NCBI GenBank assembly: GCA_020205615.1
Contig: CM035171.1
Span: 29,456,400-29,520,399 of the forward strand
Length of the DNA stretch: 64,000 nt
Direction: 5' to 3'
Origin: Panax quinquefolius
Taxonomy: Eukaryota > Streptophyta > Magnoliopsida > Apiales > Araliaceae
The notes beneath the pieces are model-generated. The model saw only the letters and a program-made list of their open reading frames with translations, made no database searches and was not told the origin of the DNA. The stretch's first letter is position 1. Every line of letters begins with the position of its first letter. Below, piece by piece: positions 22,290 through 34,038 of the stretch. Made by a program: the position numbers and the translations under genes.

Positions 22290-23796
22290 GGTTTATGATG
22301 AAAGTCATAATAAAAGCATTGGAATAATGAAAATCATGGGTATATGAAGTATTAGTAAGTTTTATGATGAGTTATGTTGGTTGGTATGTGAAAACATGAA
22401 AGTTTCTTAGAAATCACAAAGAGTTGAAAATCAGATTTTGGTGAAAAACGTAACATGAAATTCAATTGACCATATCTCCTATTATATTTTGAATTTTTGA
22501 GTATGGTCAAGTTCTAGAGTTAGATCTATGAGTTACCTAACTAATCCAAGTGGAATTACTGGAAAAGGTGTTGTAGATTTTTGTGTGGACTGATTTTAAC
22601 AAATGAGGCCAAAGCTGTAAATTTCAAAAATGCTACTGCCCAGAAACTTTAAGGGACTGTTTCGGCCACTTAAATTATGAGAAAAATTCTGGCCTTTTGG
22701 GACATGAAAGTATATGGTATAAAGTACCTCCTGTCCAAAAATGAGCTCATTCTGACTTAAAATGAGCAAGTTATGACTATTTCAATATTTAGGTTTTTCA
22801 AATTAAAAACGCTCTAACCGAAAGTTCTATAACTCTCGATGACCATGAAATTTAAACTGAGGCTCACGTTAACATGTGTAAGGTCCTGCCAAGATTTGGG
22901 AATTTTGGAGTTAAACTTGAGGTAGCTAATTTCTTAAGAAATTAATTAGAAATTGATTTTTAAAAATAGTAAATGAATTTTAAAAATTCCGAGAAAAATA
23001 TATTTTTATTATGGGACTATATTATGCTAAATCCCAGAAAAGAAATATTTTTGGGACTGATTTGGTATTTTCATGAAAATAGTTTAGTTACTTAACATAT
23101 GAGTTAAATATGTTATGTGAAGTAACAAAGTTGAAAATAGGATTTTATGGCTAGAGAATCCTATATAGAGTATATGCATATTTTTGATGAGGATTTGATA
23201 ATTGGTGATGATATTTTATGAGTATGGCATTTTGAATGATTAAATGCATTATATGGTAAAAGCGTAAACAATTGAGAAAAATTGTTTATAAATTTAAGAA
23301 GTGATTAAAATATTGTTATAATATTAATGTTATTAGATTATGAGATTATTAAGTGATTGATAACATGGGGATATTCTTGAATCTGGATAAATTATATTAT
23401 AAATGTTTAATATTTATCCTTTATCTCATTTGATTGATTCGTTATATCATTATCCTCGTGTTTATATTATGTTTGAAAGTCATCACGTGGCACTGTAGTG
23501 CATAGATGGACTTGGTATGATTATGACCACGGATTATTCGGTATAATCATAACCGTAATTGAAAACACAATTATCTTTGGCCATAGTGCATCTGTGAAAT
23601 AGTGTGATAATAGTTGTAATGAGGACTCCTTTTGAGTTTGTATAATATCTAGTAGACAATATTTGTATTCAAACTCACGATTTATGTCGTATTGTATACC
23701 CACAGCAGTTATATTAGTAAGTTGTATTTGAATTTATGTACCATGTAAGTGGCGACCCAAGATGGGTGACGTATACCTAATTTTGGGGGCGTCACA
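22290..23796 (+). repeat. Gypsy-1 3' LTR-like region, divergent
   Basis: Only the last roughly 300 bp (a CATAGATGGACTTGGTATGA block, then the 203-bp terminal block) match the 5' LTR. The preceding 1.2 kb has no gene and is unlike the 5' LTR. Its composition and the sequence CATATCTCCTATTATATTTT suggest an LTR of a related gypsy subfamily. The left boundary is uncertain. Confidence 0.6.
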
Positions 23797-24264
23797 GTTA
23801 AGGTGGGTTGCCCACATCTATAAATAAGAGGAGTCTTATTATGGGTGGTATGGGCTGTTGACTTTAACAAAGTACATAATAATTCCAAGTTGTTGGGAGT
23901 ATGCCTTTTCTATAGAGATAGAAAACTAGGGTTAGCCATAACACCCATCTTCTTGAATTTTATTCTTCCTTGGTGGATCACACCTCAGAGGCCAAACATT
24001 TGGGTGGCTAACGTTGATCAAAGGAAGGAACCAAACCCGGTGGATTCAAGATTGAACGCGAAAGGATTTGGAGGTGAACTTGTACCTGAGGAAGCTCGAT
24101 CTTCAAGGGTATGATTTTATTCTTTATCTTTTCGTTTAATTAATAATTATGCATAAAGGGTGATCCGGGTATATGGTTTGTAAATTTTTAAACTCTGATT
24201 TTTTACACGTTTCCGCACTTTTTATGCAATTTTGATTGCGTTCAAGAATATTACAAACCTAACA
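23797..24264 (+). repeat. Copia-2 3' LTR, second part
   Basis: Continues the LTR interrupted at 18254 after the GTTAA repeat, and ends ATTACAAACCTAACA. Nearly identical to 10903-11369. It contains a TATA box at 23819-23826. Confidence 0.87.
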
Positions 24265-25277
24265 TCTATCTTGATGCCTTCTTGTCTTAAGTCTTCAAGA
24301 TCTATTTCTTCTTCTTGAAGTGGAGGTTCGTTGTCTTGCATAGACCTCTCTACGATCTCATTTTCCTGCTCAATGATTTCACTTTCTGGCACTACGATCG
24401 TGGTGTTGAGCTCGACGAATTCATTCGTAGTGTCTGCACTATCGGTCGTAGTATCTTGAAGCACTGTTTTGTCTAAGTTTATTTCATCAAAGATGATGTG
24501 AATCGAGACTTCAACATTCAATGTCTTCTTGTTGAACACCCTTTACGTTTTACTGTCTGTGGCATATCCAAGAAAGATTCCTTCGTCTGACTTGGGTTAA
24601 AATTTTGTCAGGTACTGCTTTCCATTGTTGAGAATGTAGCATGCACATCCGAATACATGAAAGTAGCTGACACTTGGCTTTCTTCCTTTCCACAGTTCGT
24701 AGGGTGTCTTCTTGATCGTAGAGTGTATCAGTGATCTATTCTGCGTGTAGCATGCAGTGTTGATGGCTTCTGCCCAGAAATATTCAGGTAGATGAGCTGC
24801 TGCTAGTAGAGTTCTTCCAGCCTCTATCAAAGTTCAGTTCTTTCTTTCAGCTACTCCATTTTGTTGAGGAGTTCGTGGAGCTGAGAAGTTATGACTGATG
24901 TCATTGTCTGTGCAGAACTAGTCCATTTCTGAGAAGTCGAATTCTCTTCCATGATCACTCCTTATGGCCTTGATTTTCTCTCCTTTCTCATTCATCACCA
25001 GTTTGAACATCTTGATTAATTGGGAGCTCGTTTCATCCTTTGAGGTTAGGAAGAATACCCATGTGAATCTGGTGTAGTCGTTGACTATAACTAGAGAGTA
25101 TCTTTATCCTCCAAGACTAGTTGTTGCAATTGGCCCAAATAGATCCATGTGGAGCAACTGCGGGGGCTTGTCGATAGAGTTGGCAGTTTTGCTCTTGAAT
25201 GAGCTTCTGGTTTGCTTTCCAAGCTGACAGGCATTGCATGGCCTTTCTTTTACGAAGTTGAACATAGGTAGGCCAGC
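24265..25277 (-). pseudogene. Copia-3 integrase, downstream half
   Basis: Minus-strand frames with stops encode the copia integrase: ACQLGKQTRSSFKSK and LLHMDLFGPIATTSLGG (first catalytic Asp, about 25140), the second Asp in AIRSDHGREF (about 24950), and the Glu in PRTPQQNGVAERKN (about 24860), then LLAAAHLPEYFWAEAINTACY and YELWKGRKPSVSYFHVFGC. The 24222-24539 frame is a weakly conserved acidic linker before RT, but RT is missing because Copia-2 ends at 24264. The N-terminal half lies at 36692-37562. Three premature stops can be seen. Confidence 0.85.
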
Positions 25278-27791
25278 TGTGATGCCCCCAAAATAGGTAT
25301 ACATCACCCATCTTGAGTCGCCAAATACATGGTACAGAATTCAAATACAAACTTAATTATACAACAGTCTTGTAAAATATGACTAAACATATGCTTTGAG
25401 TTTTAATACATATATTGTCATCTAGACAATATAAAAACTCAATGGGGTCCTCATTACATTTATTATCACACTATTTCACAGAATAATGAGGACTACTAAT
25501 GCACCATCTAGGACCATCACTCTGTTCCCCGACTAGTCCCCTCGCTACGTTCTCATTTCTCAAGAGAATAATGAAAGTAAAAGGGTGAGCTCAACTAGCC
25601 CAAGAAGAAATATTATGACTAAGATAATGCAGAATAAATTATCATTAGCCTTCAACAGTGTTAAACTGATAAAATATAACAAACATCAAGTTTAACTGCA
25701 GCGGAACAAACAATCCATTAGAAGAGTTAAGTAGAGAATAAAATCTACTATCTTCTATGATTTAAAAGGTTTTTCATTACTTTTTATCGCTGAGACTCAG
25801 CTTAATAAATAATCCACATCATCCCTGCACTACGACCAAGGATATTCATTAGTATCACGACCACAAATTATCCATGCACTACAGGCCAATGATATTCGTG
25901 TATTCATCAATGGTCTTGATCATGTCAACAACTGTCCATCAATGCACTACGGGCCAATGAGGAATTTTTCCACATCATTTGTAACATTATGGTCATGATT
26001 ACACTGAATAATCCCTGGTCATAATCATACCAAGTCCATCTATGCACTACAGGCCACAGATGACTTTTAACATAATATAAATATGAGGATGATGACAAGG
26101 ATATAAGAATTCAATAAAACAAGTTCAAGAATTAATTTATCTAGGAACTAATAATGTCCAAATTATCAACATGATACTTCTTTGTAGAGTAACACTCAAG
26201 AATGCTCAGAAGAATATTTCCATGAAAAGATACTAGAAGAATCGCAAATATCAAGGATATTCCACTAATTTCATGGAGTATAGAAGTCAAAACTTTAACC
26301 AACTGAGTATAATAAAGAATGGAATAACAAAAGAAATCACCAGGCATGCGATAGACCGCATGCATGATTATTCCAATGTAATAATAAATAATGAGAACTA
26401 GGTCACGCGTAAACGCATTGAGACATGATATTCCAATGAATAATAATTAACGGAACCAGTCATGCGTAAGTAAAGCATGCATGTGATGTTCCAACAGAAT
26501 GATAAATAATGGAACTAGGTCATGCGTAAAATGCATGACAGGATGTTCCAATGTAATAATAAAAAATGGAATAATGTAAGAATTTCACCAAGTATAGGTA
26601 GCTGGCACAGATACAAAAGTTATTCCAACAGTAATAATAAAGAATGGAATAATGTAAGTTCTCTTCATGAATAAGAAAAAAGAATACCCCTTACGAAAGT
26701 ACAACAAATAATATCCCTTACCGTAAAAGAATAGTATTCCAATTTGGTAGGGCGAGGATATTCTTGAAGAAAACTTATACTACACTTAAAGCTTCTTAAA
26801 ACTCTAAAGAAATACGCCAAGATTATGAAGAATTCTCTCGAACTTACGGTGTGGTTTTCAATTCTAACTAAGCATCCTTTTATAGGAAAATAGAAAGGAT
26901 ACTATGTTGCACTATGCAATAAAATATAATATATTCTAAATATATATATATATTATTTAAAATCTAATAAAACAAATAACTTTATAAAAGTATTCTGTTT
27001 TATATAAAAATATTTTACTATGCAAAACACTATGCATACACTATGCAACACTATGCATAATAAAATATAATATATTCTAATTATTGTCTAATAAAACAAA
27101 TAACTTTATAAAAGTATTCCATTTTGTATAAAAAGATTTTACTATGCAAAACACTACGCATAATAGAATATTATATATTCTATTTATAGTCTAATAAAAT
27201 GAATAACTTTATAAAAGTATTCTGTTTTATATAAAAAGCTTTTCTATTTTATTACATTAATAATACTAATAAAACAAAATTCATCATCATTATTATAATT
27301 CACAATATTAATCGACCAGGTCGTTCCTAGGAAAGTGGGGGCTTTCCAATAAGGATTTCTTCCCATTGGCGCGCAATTAGGTGACCAAACCTCTCCTTGA
27401 CAGAACTTCTAGACATCGTTAATATTGCAAATAATAATATTAATAATTTTGTCATCTCAATTATTGATTATAAAATATTAACAATAATTGAATTAAATAA
27501 CGTGAGATACTATGCAGCAATTACTGTAACAATAATTGAAGTATTTTTGTCGTTTTCTCAATCCGACAATAATTCCGTTGTGGGGTCCACTGATTGTGCC
27601 GTTGTACGAATATTCCATGTTAAAACGAATATTCCCCGACCAATCGAATATTATATAACAACTTGCGTACTTTGCAAAAATTTATAAATATTACCCACAA
27701 CTATAACATTATATCAAATTCATTCTATAATATTCAAAGATGATATTTATAGAAAATTCATCTTTATTTATAAAAGTTGGGGTCTTACAAC
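25278..27791 (-). repeat. Gypsy-2 3' LTR
   Basis: On the minus strand from TGTAAGACCCCAAC (27791) to ...GGGGGCATCACA (25278). 2514 bp. Internal landmarks: TATAAAAGG core promoter (minus, about 26888-26896), about 60-bp repeats (26380-26650), GGCC.GTAGTGCA-type repeats (25825-26060), and a conserved block with CTAATTGCGCGCCAATGGG (minus, about 27365-27385). Confidence 0.92.
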
Positions 27792-27805
27792 CTCCCCTTT
27801 CTTAT
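27792..27805 (-). other. Gypsy-2 polypurine tract
   Basis: The minus strand reads AAGAAAGGGGAGGT immediately before the LTR start TGTAAGACC. Confidence 0.9.
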
Positions 27806-27864
27806 GAAATTTCGCCCTCGAAGTTAGGGTACGACACGGTATGTCAAGTGGTAAGGATACCTTG

Positions 27865-28047
27865 ATTTCATTTTGATTCTAACTCCCGTGTCATTTCCTC
27901 AATATCGTGGTTTCTCCACAAAACTTTGACTTGAGGTATAACCTTGGAGCGTAGAATATGTTCCTTCTTATCCAAGATTTGAACAGGAACCTCTTCATAC
28001 GTCAAATCTTCCGCTATTTCGTCCGATTCTAACTCAATAATCTTCCG
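27865..28047 (-). CDS. Gypsy-2 chromodomain, cut off from integrase
   Basis: Too short for a routine ORF call. On the minus strand the sequence reads IIELESDEIAEDLTYEEVP, then VQILDKKEHILRSKVIPQV, then KVLWRNHDIEEMTRELESK and stop. This is the integrase C-terminal chromodomain of chromoviruses, which in this clade binds chromatin and steers integration. The aromatic and Trp-Arg-Asn-His positions fit the family. It has no stop codon, unlike the rest of pol, but about 1.4 kb of inserted DNA (28048-29449) separates it from integrase, so it could not be made as part of the polyprotein. Confidence 0.85.
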
Positions 28048-28839
<792 letters not shown>

Positions 28840-29449
28840 ATCATCTTTATTTAAGGCAACATTTTAATAGTCGTTGCAAAAAGTTATATAAAATATGCAA
28901 CGAAAATAAAAATTGTTGCCAATGATTGTGGTCCATATTAGGCAACGAAATATAGCAACAAAAAATTTTAGTTGCCCACGATGAGGAGAAATCTTGTGGT
29001 TAGAAATTTTGCAACGAATTTCTAACGAATTTTGTTTTCAAATTTTGCAACTACTTATGAATTTCGTTGCAAGAAGTGAAAGCCTGACATAATCTGCAAC
29101 GAAGGACAAGTTTCGTTGCTAAACATACACTTTTAGCAACGACTTATAAAGTCGTCGCCTGAAAAATCGTTGCTAAATCCCCATTTTTAGCAACAAAAAA
29201 ACCTTCGTTGCCCACGATGACGGGAAACCAAGTGGCCGAAAATTTTGCAACGAATTTCTAACGAAATTTTTTCCCGCCAATGAATTAGCAACGAAATTTT
29301 GCAACGACTTATGAATTTCGTTGCAAAAAGTGAAAGCCTGACACAATCTGCAACGAAGGACAAATTTCGTTGCTAAACATATACTTTTAGCAACGACTTA
29401 TAAAGTCGTTGCCCGAAAAATCGTTGTTGAAGCCCCATTTTTTGTAGTG
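28840..29449 (-). mobile_element. CACTA-like non-autonomous transposon end inserted in Gypsy-2 pol
   Basis: Read on the minus strand it starts CACTACAAAAAATGGGGC at 29449, the sort of terminus seen in plant CACTA (En/Spm) elements. The interior is dense in short subterminal motifs (GCAACGA and its complement TCGTTGC, TTTAGCAACGACTTATAA) and holds a duplicated unit of about 230 bp (about 28960-29190 and 29195-29425). No transposase. The opposite terminus is not found; the sequence runs straight into the TTA tract and then the chromodomain. Confidence 0.75.
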
Positions 29450-30659
29450 GGTCTTCCACATATTTACATAACATGGATATGTGAAAAACGTTATGAACAC
29501 GATACATACTTGGCGTTAAAGCGAGTCTATACGCCACAGTTCCTACTCCATTGAGGATTAAAAATGGGCCAATGAATCGATAATTGAGCTTTCCTCTCTT
29601 TCCAAATCTCGTAACTCCTTTCCATAGAGCAACACGTAACAACACATGATCTCCAATATCGAATTCCACGTCCTTTCGATGAAGATCAGCATAACTCTTT
29701 TGTCGATCTTGTGAGGTTTTTATACGTTGCCGAATTGTTTGAATCTTCTCCGTAGTCATACGTACCAACTCCGATCCTAGCAACGTTGCTTCACCCACCT
29801 CATCCCAGCATACTGGAGAATGACACTTTCTTCCACACAACGCTTCGAATGGAGCCATGCCAATACTTGCTTGATAACTGTTGTTGTAGGAAAACTCCAC
29901 CAATGGTAAGAACTTGTCCCAACTTCCCTTGAAATCAAGGACACAAAGTCATAATAGATCTTCAAGAGTTTGAATAGTCCTCTCCGACTGTCCATCCGTC
30001 TGAGGATGATATGCCGAGCTAAATCGTAAATCTGTGCCCATAGCTTTTTGCAAACTAACCCAAAATCGTGAAGTGAATCTTGGGTCTCGATCAGACACTA
30101 TGGATACTGGAATACCATTCAATCTTACAACCTCGTTTATGTACATACGAGCAAGACGTTCAAGTGTATAAGTTTCTTGTATAGGTAAAAAGTGAGCAGA
30201 CTTGGTCAATCTATCAACAATGACCCAAATTGCATCTATGCCTTGAGAAACCTTGGGAAGACCAGTAACGAAATCCATGGTAATGTGCTCCCACTTCCAT
30301 TCTGGAATTTCAAGTGGTTGCAATGGACCTTTTGGTACTTGATGCTCCGCTTTAACTCATTGACAAGTTAGACACCTTGAGATAAATAGCGCTATCTCTC
30401 TCTTCATATTGCTCCACCAAAATGTATGACGAAGATCATGATACATTTTGGTACTCCCAGGATGGATTACAAACGGTGTGTTGTGCGCCTCCATCATGAT
30501 TATATACTTTAAATCAGGGTCATTAGGAACACAAAGTCTAGAGTTAAATCGAAGTATTCCTTCTTCATCGATTCTTTCTTCCGGCATAGCACCTTCTTGC
30601 ATTTTCTTCCTCATACGCATCACCTCCGTGTCTCGTAGCTTGAGCGACTTTTTAACTTT
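29450..30659 (-). pseudogene. Gypsy-2 integrase
   Basis: The N-terminal zinc-binding part is at 30357-30623 (H...H near EAHNTPFVIHPGSTKMYHDL, then CLTC). The core at 29949-30323 has the catalytic Asp in [11 protein letters not shown], the second Asp in IVSDRDPRF and the Glu in [10 protein letters not shown]. The 29373-29903 frame continues with MAPFEALCGRKC and the GPF-type motif (YRFIGPFLIL), ending HISMLCKYVEDP where the CACTA-like piece begins. Stops at 30357-30359 and 29949-29951 fall where the family has Arg. The active-site triad is intact. Confidence 0.9.
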
Positions 30660-32157
30660 ATCGATTAAAGTCGGTTCTACTCATATATTCGCCATCATCA
30701 CATGGGTCCTCGAGTCTTTAACTCTATCTCTATCCTTTGCAAGTCACACAAAATGGGCCTTCATGCGTTGACAATATCGCACTTTCAGACTTGCATATGA
30801 TCTTCTACTCAATGCGCCACCACCATGTTCGCTTTCCAGGATGGTATTGGATGGTATGATCATAATCTTTCAGCGATTCAAGCCAACGTCGTTGTTGTCG
30901 GATGTTGAGTTCCTTTTGAGTGAAGAAATATTTGAGGCTTTTATGATCCGTAAAGATCTCCACTTTCTCCCCATACAAGTAATGCCTCCAAATTTTAAGT
31001 GCAAAGACAACAGTTGCCAACTCTAGATCATGAGTAGGATAATTCCTCTCATATTCTTTGAGTTGTCGCAGCGCATAGGCTATGACTTTCCCATGTGTTG
31101 CATGAGAACACATCCCAACCCTTTGCTGCGAAGCATCATCAGTAGATGACAAATCCCCTCCGAGCCGGATGGTATTGTCGTAAGCAGTCTTTGAAATGAG
31201 TCTCCTCTTGAGTTCTTGAAAACTCTTCTCACATTCTTCGCTCCAACCGAACTTTGTATCTTTTCGAGTCAGCTGAGTTAATGGAGTAGCGATTCGAGAA
31301 AATCCTTCCACGAATCTCCGATAATAACCAGCTAAACCAAGAAAGCTACGTACTTTGGTCACTGATTAAGGTTGCTCCCAGCTTTGAATTGCTTCAATTT
31401 TTGCCAGGTCAACAGATATTCCATGACTTGATACTACATGCCCAAGGAATACTACTTCCTCAAGCCAGACCTCGCATTTCTTCAACTTGGCATAAATCTT
31501 GTATTCACAAAGCTTTTGGAGTACCAGCCTCAAGTGTTGCTCATGATCTTCACGGCTTTTGGAATAAATAAGGATGTCATCAATAAAGACGACCACAAAG
31601 TGATCCAAATATTCTATAAATAGTTGGTTCATCATATCCATGAAGGCAGCAGGAGCATTAGTCAATCCAAAGGACGTGACTAAGAATTCATAATGCCCGT
31701 ACTGAGTTCTGAAAGCCGTCTTTGGAATGTCATATGTTCTAATTTTTAATTGGTGATATCCGGAACGAAGATCAATCTTTGAAAAGAATTTGGCTCCTTG
31801 CAACTAGTCAAATAGGTCATCAATACGTGGCAATGGGTACCTATTTTTGATGGTGACATGATTCAACTCCCGATAATTAATACAAAGTCGCATACTCCCA
31901 TCTTTCTTCTTCACGAATAGAATAGGATCACCCTAAGGAGAAGTACTAGGACGAATAAAGCCAATGTCTAAAAATTCCTGTAGTTGGGTCTTTAACTCCT
32001 GAAGTTCAATAGGAGCCATTCGATATGGGGCTTTGGAAATGGGTTTTGTATCGAGTTCAAGGTCAATACAAAATTCAATTTCACGCTCTGGGGGTAGGCC
32101 AAGAAGTTCTTCAGGGAATACGTCAGGGAATTTATTAACAATAGAAATATCATTCAA
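30660..32157 (-). pseudogene. Gypsy-2 reverse transcriptase and RNase H
   Basis: RT runs from about 32157 (KFPDVFPEELLGLPPEREIEF) through [15 protein letters not shown], the active site [10 protein letters not shown] (FIDD) and [11 protein letters not shown] at 31366-31803. RNase H is at 30805-31362: [19 protein letters not shown], then [20 protein letters not shown] and [12 protein letters not shown]. Stops at 31933-31935 (Trp in the family), 31804-31806 (Gln) and 31366-31368; a frameshift follows in the segment that should read HPGKANVVADALSRK (here [10 protein letters not shown]). The catalytic residues are kept, so decay after insertion is the likely cause. Confidence 0.9.
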
Positions 32158-32820
32158 AACTGACGTATTTTTGTTTAGATTCGTGACATGAGCTAAGAAA
32201 GCTTGACATCCATTTTTTAATAAACAAATAGCTTTATGGCTTGAGATGACCGTGATTGATTTTAATGGTTTGGTCGCTTAAATTCGCATAATAGGTTGAT
32301 TAGGAATATGAAAGCTAACAACCTTACGAAAATAATCAATTTTAGCACGATGAGTAGTTAACCAATCAATCCCTAGAATCACATCAAATGCAAGTATTTT
32401 CAATGAAATAAGATCGACAGGTAATGTGAGGGTACCGATTTGAACCAAACAAGACTTATAAATAGTGGATATAATGTAGGTTTCTCCCAACGGAGTTTCC
32501 ACAGATAAGTCAAAGTCTAATTTCTCCGGAGTCAAATTTAATCATTGAGCGCAAGTAGGAGAAATAAAAGAATGGGTAGAACCGGTATCAAATAAGGTAT
32601 AGACTTCGCTAGAGTTTATGATAAGCTTACCCGTGATGACCTCGTTCGGGTTCCTTACTTTCTGGGAGGTCACAACAAATGCTCTCCCTTGCACTACCGG
32701 CTTTGACTTTTCTGGGACGGCCTTTGGTGCCTCCATCCTAGTTGAACTTGTCTTCGGTGAACGACAAAATCAGGCTAAGTGACATTCTCTTCCACAATTA
32801 TAACATGTTTTAGGATCGCA
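32158..32820 (-). pseudogene. Gypsy-2 aspartic protease
   Basis: The 32542-32736 frame holds the active-site motif VYTLFDTGSTHSFIS (DTG); the next frame, 32278-32535, the flap and the second conserved stretch FDVILGIDWLTTHRAKID. The protease releases the mature proteins. Two stops interrupt it: TGA at 32542-32544 where the family often has Arg, and TAA at 32278-32280. Confidence 0.88.
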
Positions 32821-33852
32821 TCGCGTTAGCTTTTGACCGATGTGTCCCTCCCTCCGCATTTGAAGCATATGATAAGTGGTCGTTCTCCTTCCTTAACAAC
32901 GGTCTTTGGTCTTTGACGTCTCTCCATCATTGTTGAATCTCCTCTTCTTGAAATGTCCATTCTTATTGTTTTTGCCCTGATTACCACCGAAGTGGTTACC
33001 ATTTCTAGCCTGTTGATTCCCTCCACACTTGTTGTCACTGCTTCGATGACGGCTCTCACTGGTATTATCATTTTGCCGACTGATCTCTTTTGGTTGCGTT
33101 GACTCGTTATCGCGCTCCACTAACTGAGCCCTATTTACAAGATCTGAATACAAACACAGTTTATGAGAAATAAGATATTGACGTATCTCCAGCTTCAAAC
33201 CTCTTAAAAACATCCGCGTCATTCTCTCTTCATTATCAACCAAGTGGGATGCAAACTGGGACAACTAGGAAAACTTAGCTTCGTACTGCGAAATAGTCAT
33301 ATTATTCTGCTCCAACTTGATGAACTCTACCTCCTTCATATGACGAATACTTTCAGGAAAGTACTTATCATTGAACAGTTCTTGGAACTTCTCCCAAGAC
33401 ATCTTTAGTGCGGCAGGTTGAGTACGCTTTACCGATTCCCACCAGTAATCTGTCTCTCTTCGCAACATAAAGGTGGCAAAGGGAACCTTTTTCTCCTCAG
33501 CGCATCCCAAGACATCAAATATCTTGGTGATCTGCTTTATCCACGTTTCCGCCTTAAGTGGTTTTGGCTCTCCAATAAACTTCGGTGGTCCCAGCTCCTT
33601 GAACTGTTTAGCAGTGACCGTCCGAGAGTTTTCAGTGTTTCCACCTACATTTTGGATAAGAGCCACTCTCGCCTGATGTTGCATAAATTGCATAAAGCCT
33701 CTGAACATTCCATCATTCATCATTTGGACAAGGTTGTTGTTTTGCATGAGGAGGATTCGCCTTCTTCGATGCACATTATCTTGATTATTGATATGTGGTG
33801 AATCAACGGTCTCCTGTGCTCCATTGCTATTCTCAACATTCTCGGATGTCAT
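32821..33852 (-). pseudogene. Gypsy-2 gag
   Basis: The likely start is the ATG at 33852 (MTSENVENSNGAQE), also found in Gypsy-1 at 21027; a longer frame from 33888 is open but less conserved. The retrotrans_gag domain includes FIGEPKPLKAETWIKQITKI, WWESVKRTQ and FNDKYFPESIRHMKEVEFI. TAG at 33265-33267 interrupts it in AKFS-stop-LSQFASHL. The tail is rich in Asn, Gly and Lys (NGHFKKRRFNND). The zinc knuckle (ICFKCGG) is read only in another frame (32826-33071), so a frameshift separates it. Confidence 0.9.
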
Positions 33853-34024
33853 TTTCAGATACTGCCACAAAAAAAAGTTAATTGACATGTAACATATTAT
33901 CCCTATATTCTAACCGACCAATTAAATACCAAATAAACTTAGGTAGGTCATACTAGCGAAGGAATTCCCCGTCTCTCCCCTCCTAGTTCTATTCTCACAT
34001 CTTAGCCAAGGACCATATCCCTAA

Positions 34025-34036
34025 GCTTTGATACCA
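34025..34036 (-). other. Gypsy-2 primer binding site
   Basis: The minus strand reads TGGTATCAAAGC two bases after the LTR end ...GTGTCACA: the initiator tRNA-Met site with one change. Confidence 0.88.
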
Positions 34037-34038
34037 AC

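Larger units (their letters stand above)
18255..23796 (+). mobile_element. Gypsy-1: deleted chromovirus-type Ty3/gypsy element with GTTAA duplication
   Basis: Starts TGTGAGACCCC and ends GGGGGCGTCACA, with GTTAA on both sides (18250-18254, 23797-23801), a 5-bp target duplication. The 5' LTR (18255-20667), primer site and short gag are close to Gypsy-2, but most of gag and the whole RT, RNase H, integrase and chromodomain region are missing, leaving an internal part of about 1.6 kb. Its 3' LTR-like part (about 22290-23796) does not match the 5' LTR except at the end, so the element may be a recombinant between subfamilies. Confidence 0.88.
10903..24264 (+). mobile_element. Copia-2: decayed Ty1/copia element, interrupted by Gypsy-1
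   Basis: On the plus strand: LTR remnant (10903-11369), tRNA-Met-like primer site, long leader, decayed gag-pol, polypurine tract (16821-16829) and 3' LTR (16830-18254 continuing at 23797-24264). It is related to Copia-1 in LTR, leader and coding sequence but far more decayed, with no frame of useful length, and lies head to head with it. Gypsy-1 is inserted in the 3' LTR. The right end abuts Copia-3 coding sequence, so Copia-2 probably inserted into Copia-3. The left end of its 5' LTR is missing. Confidence 0.85.
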
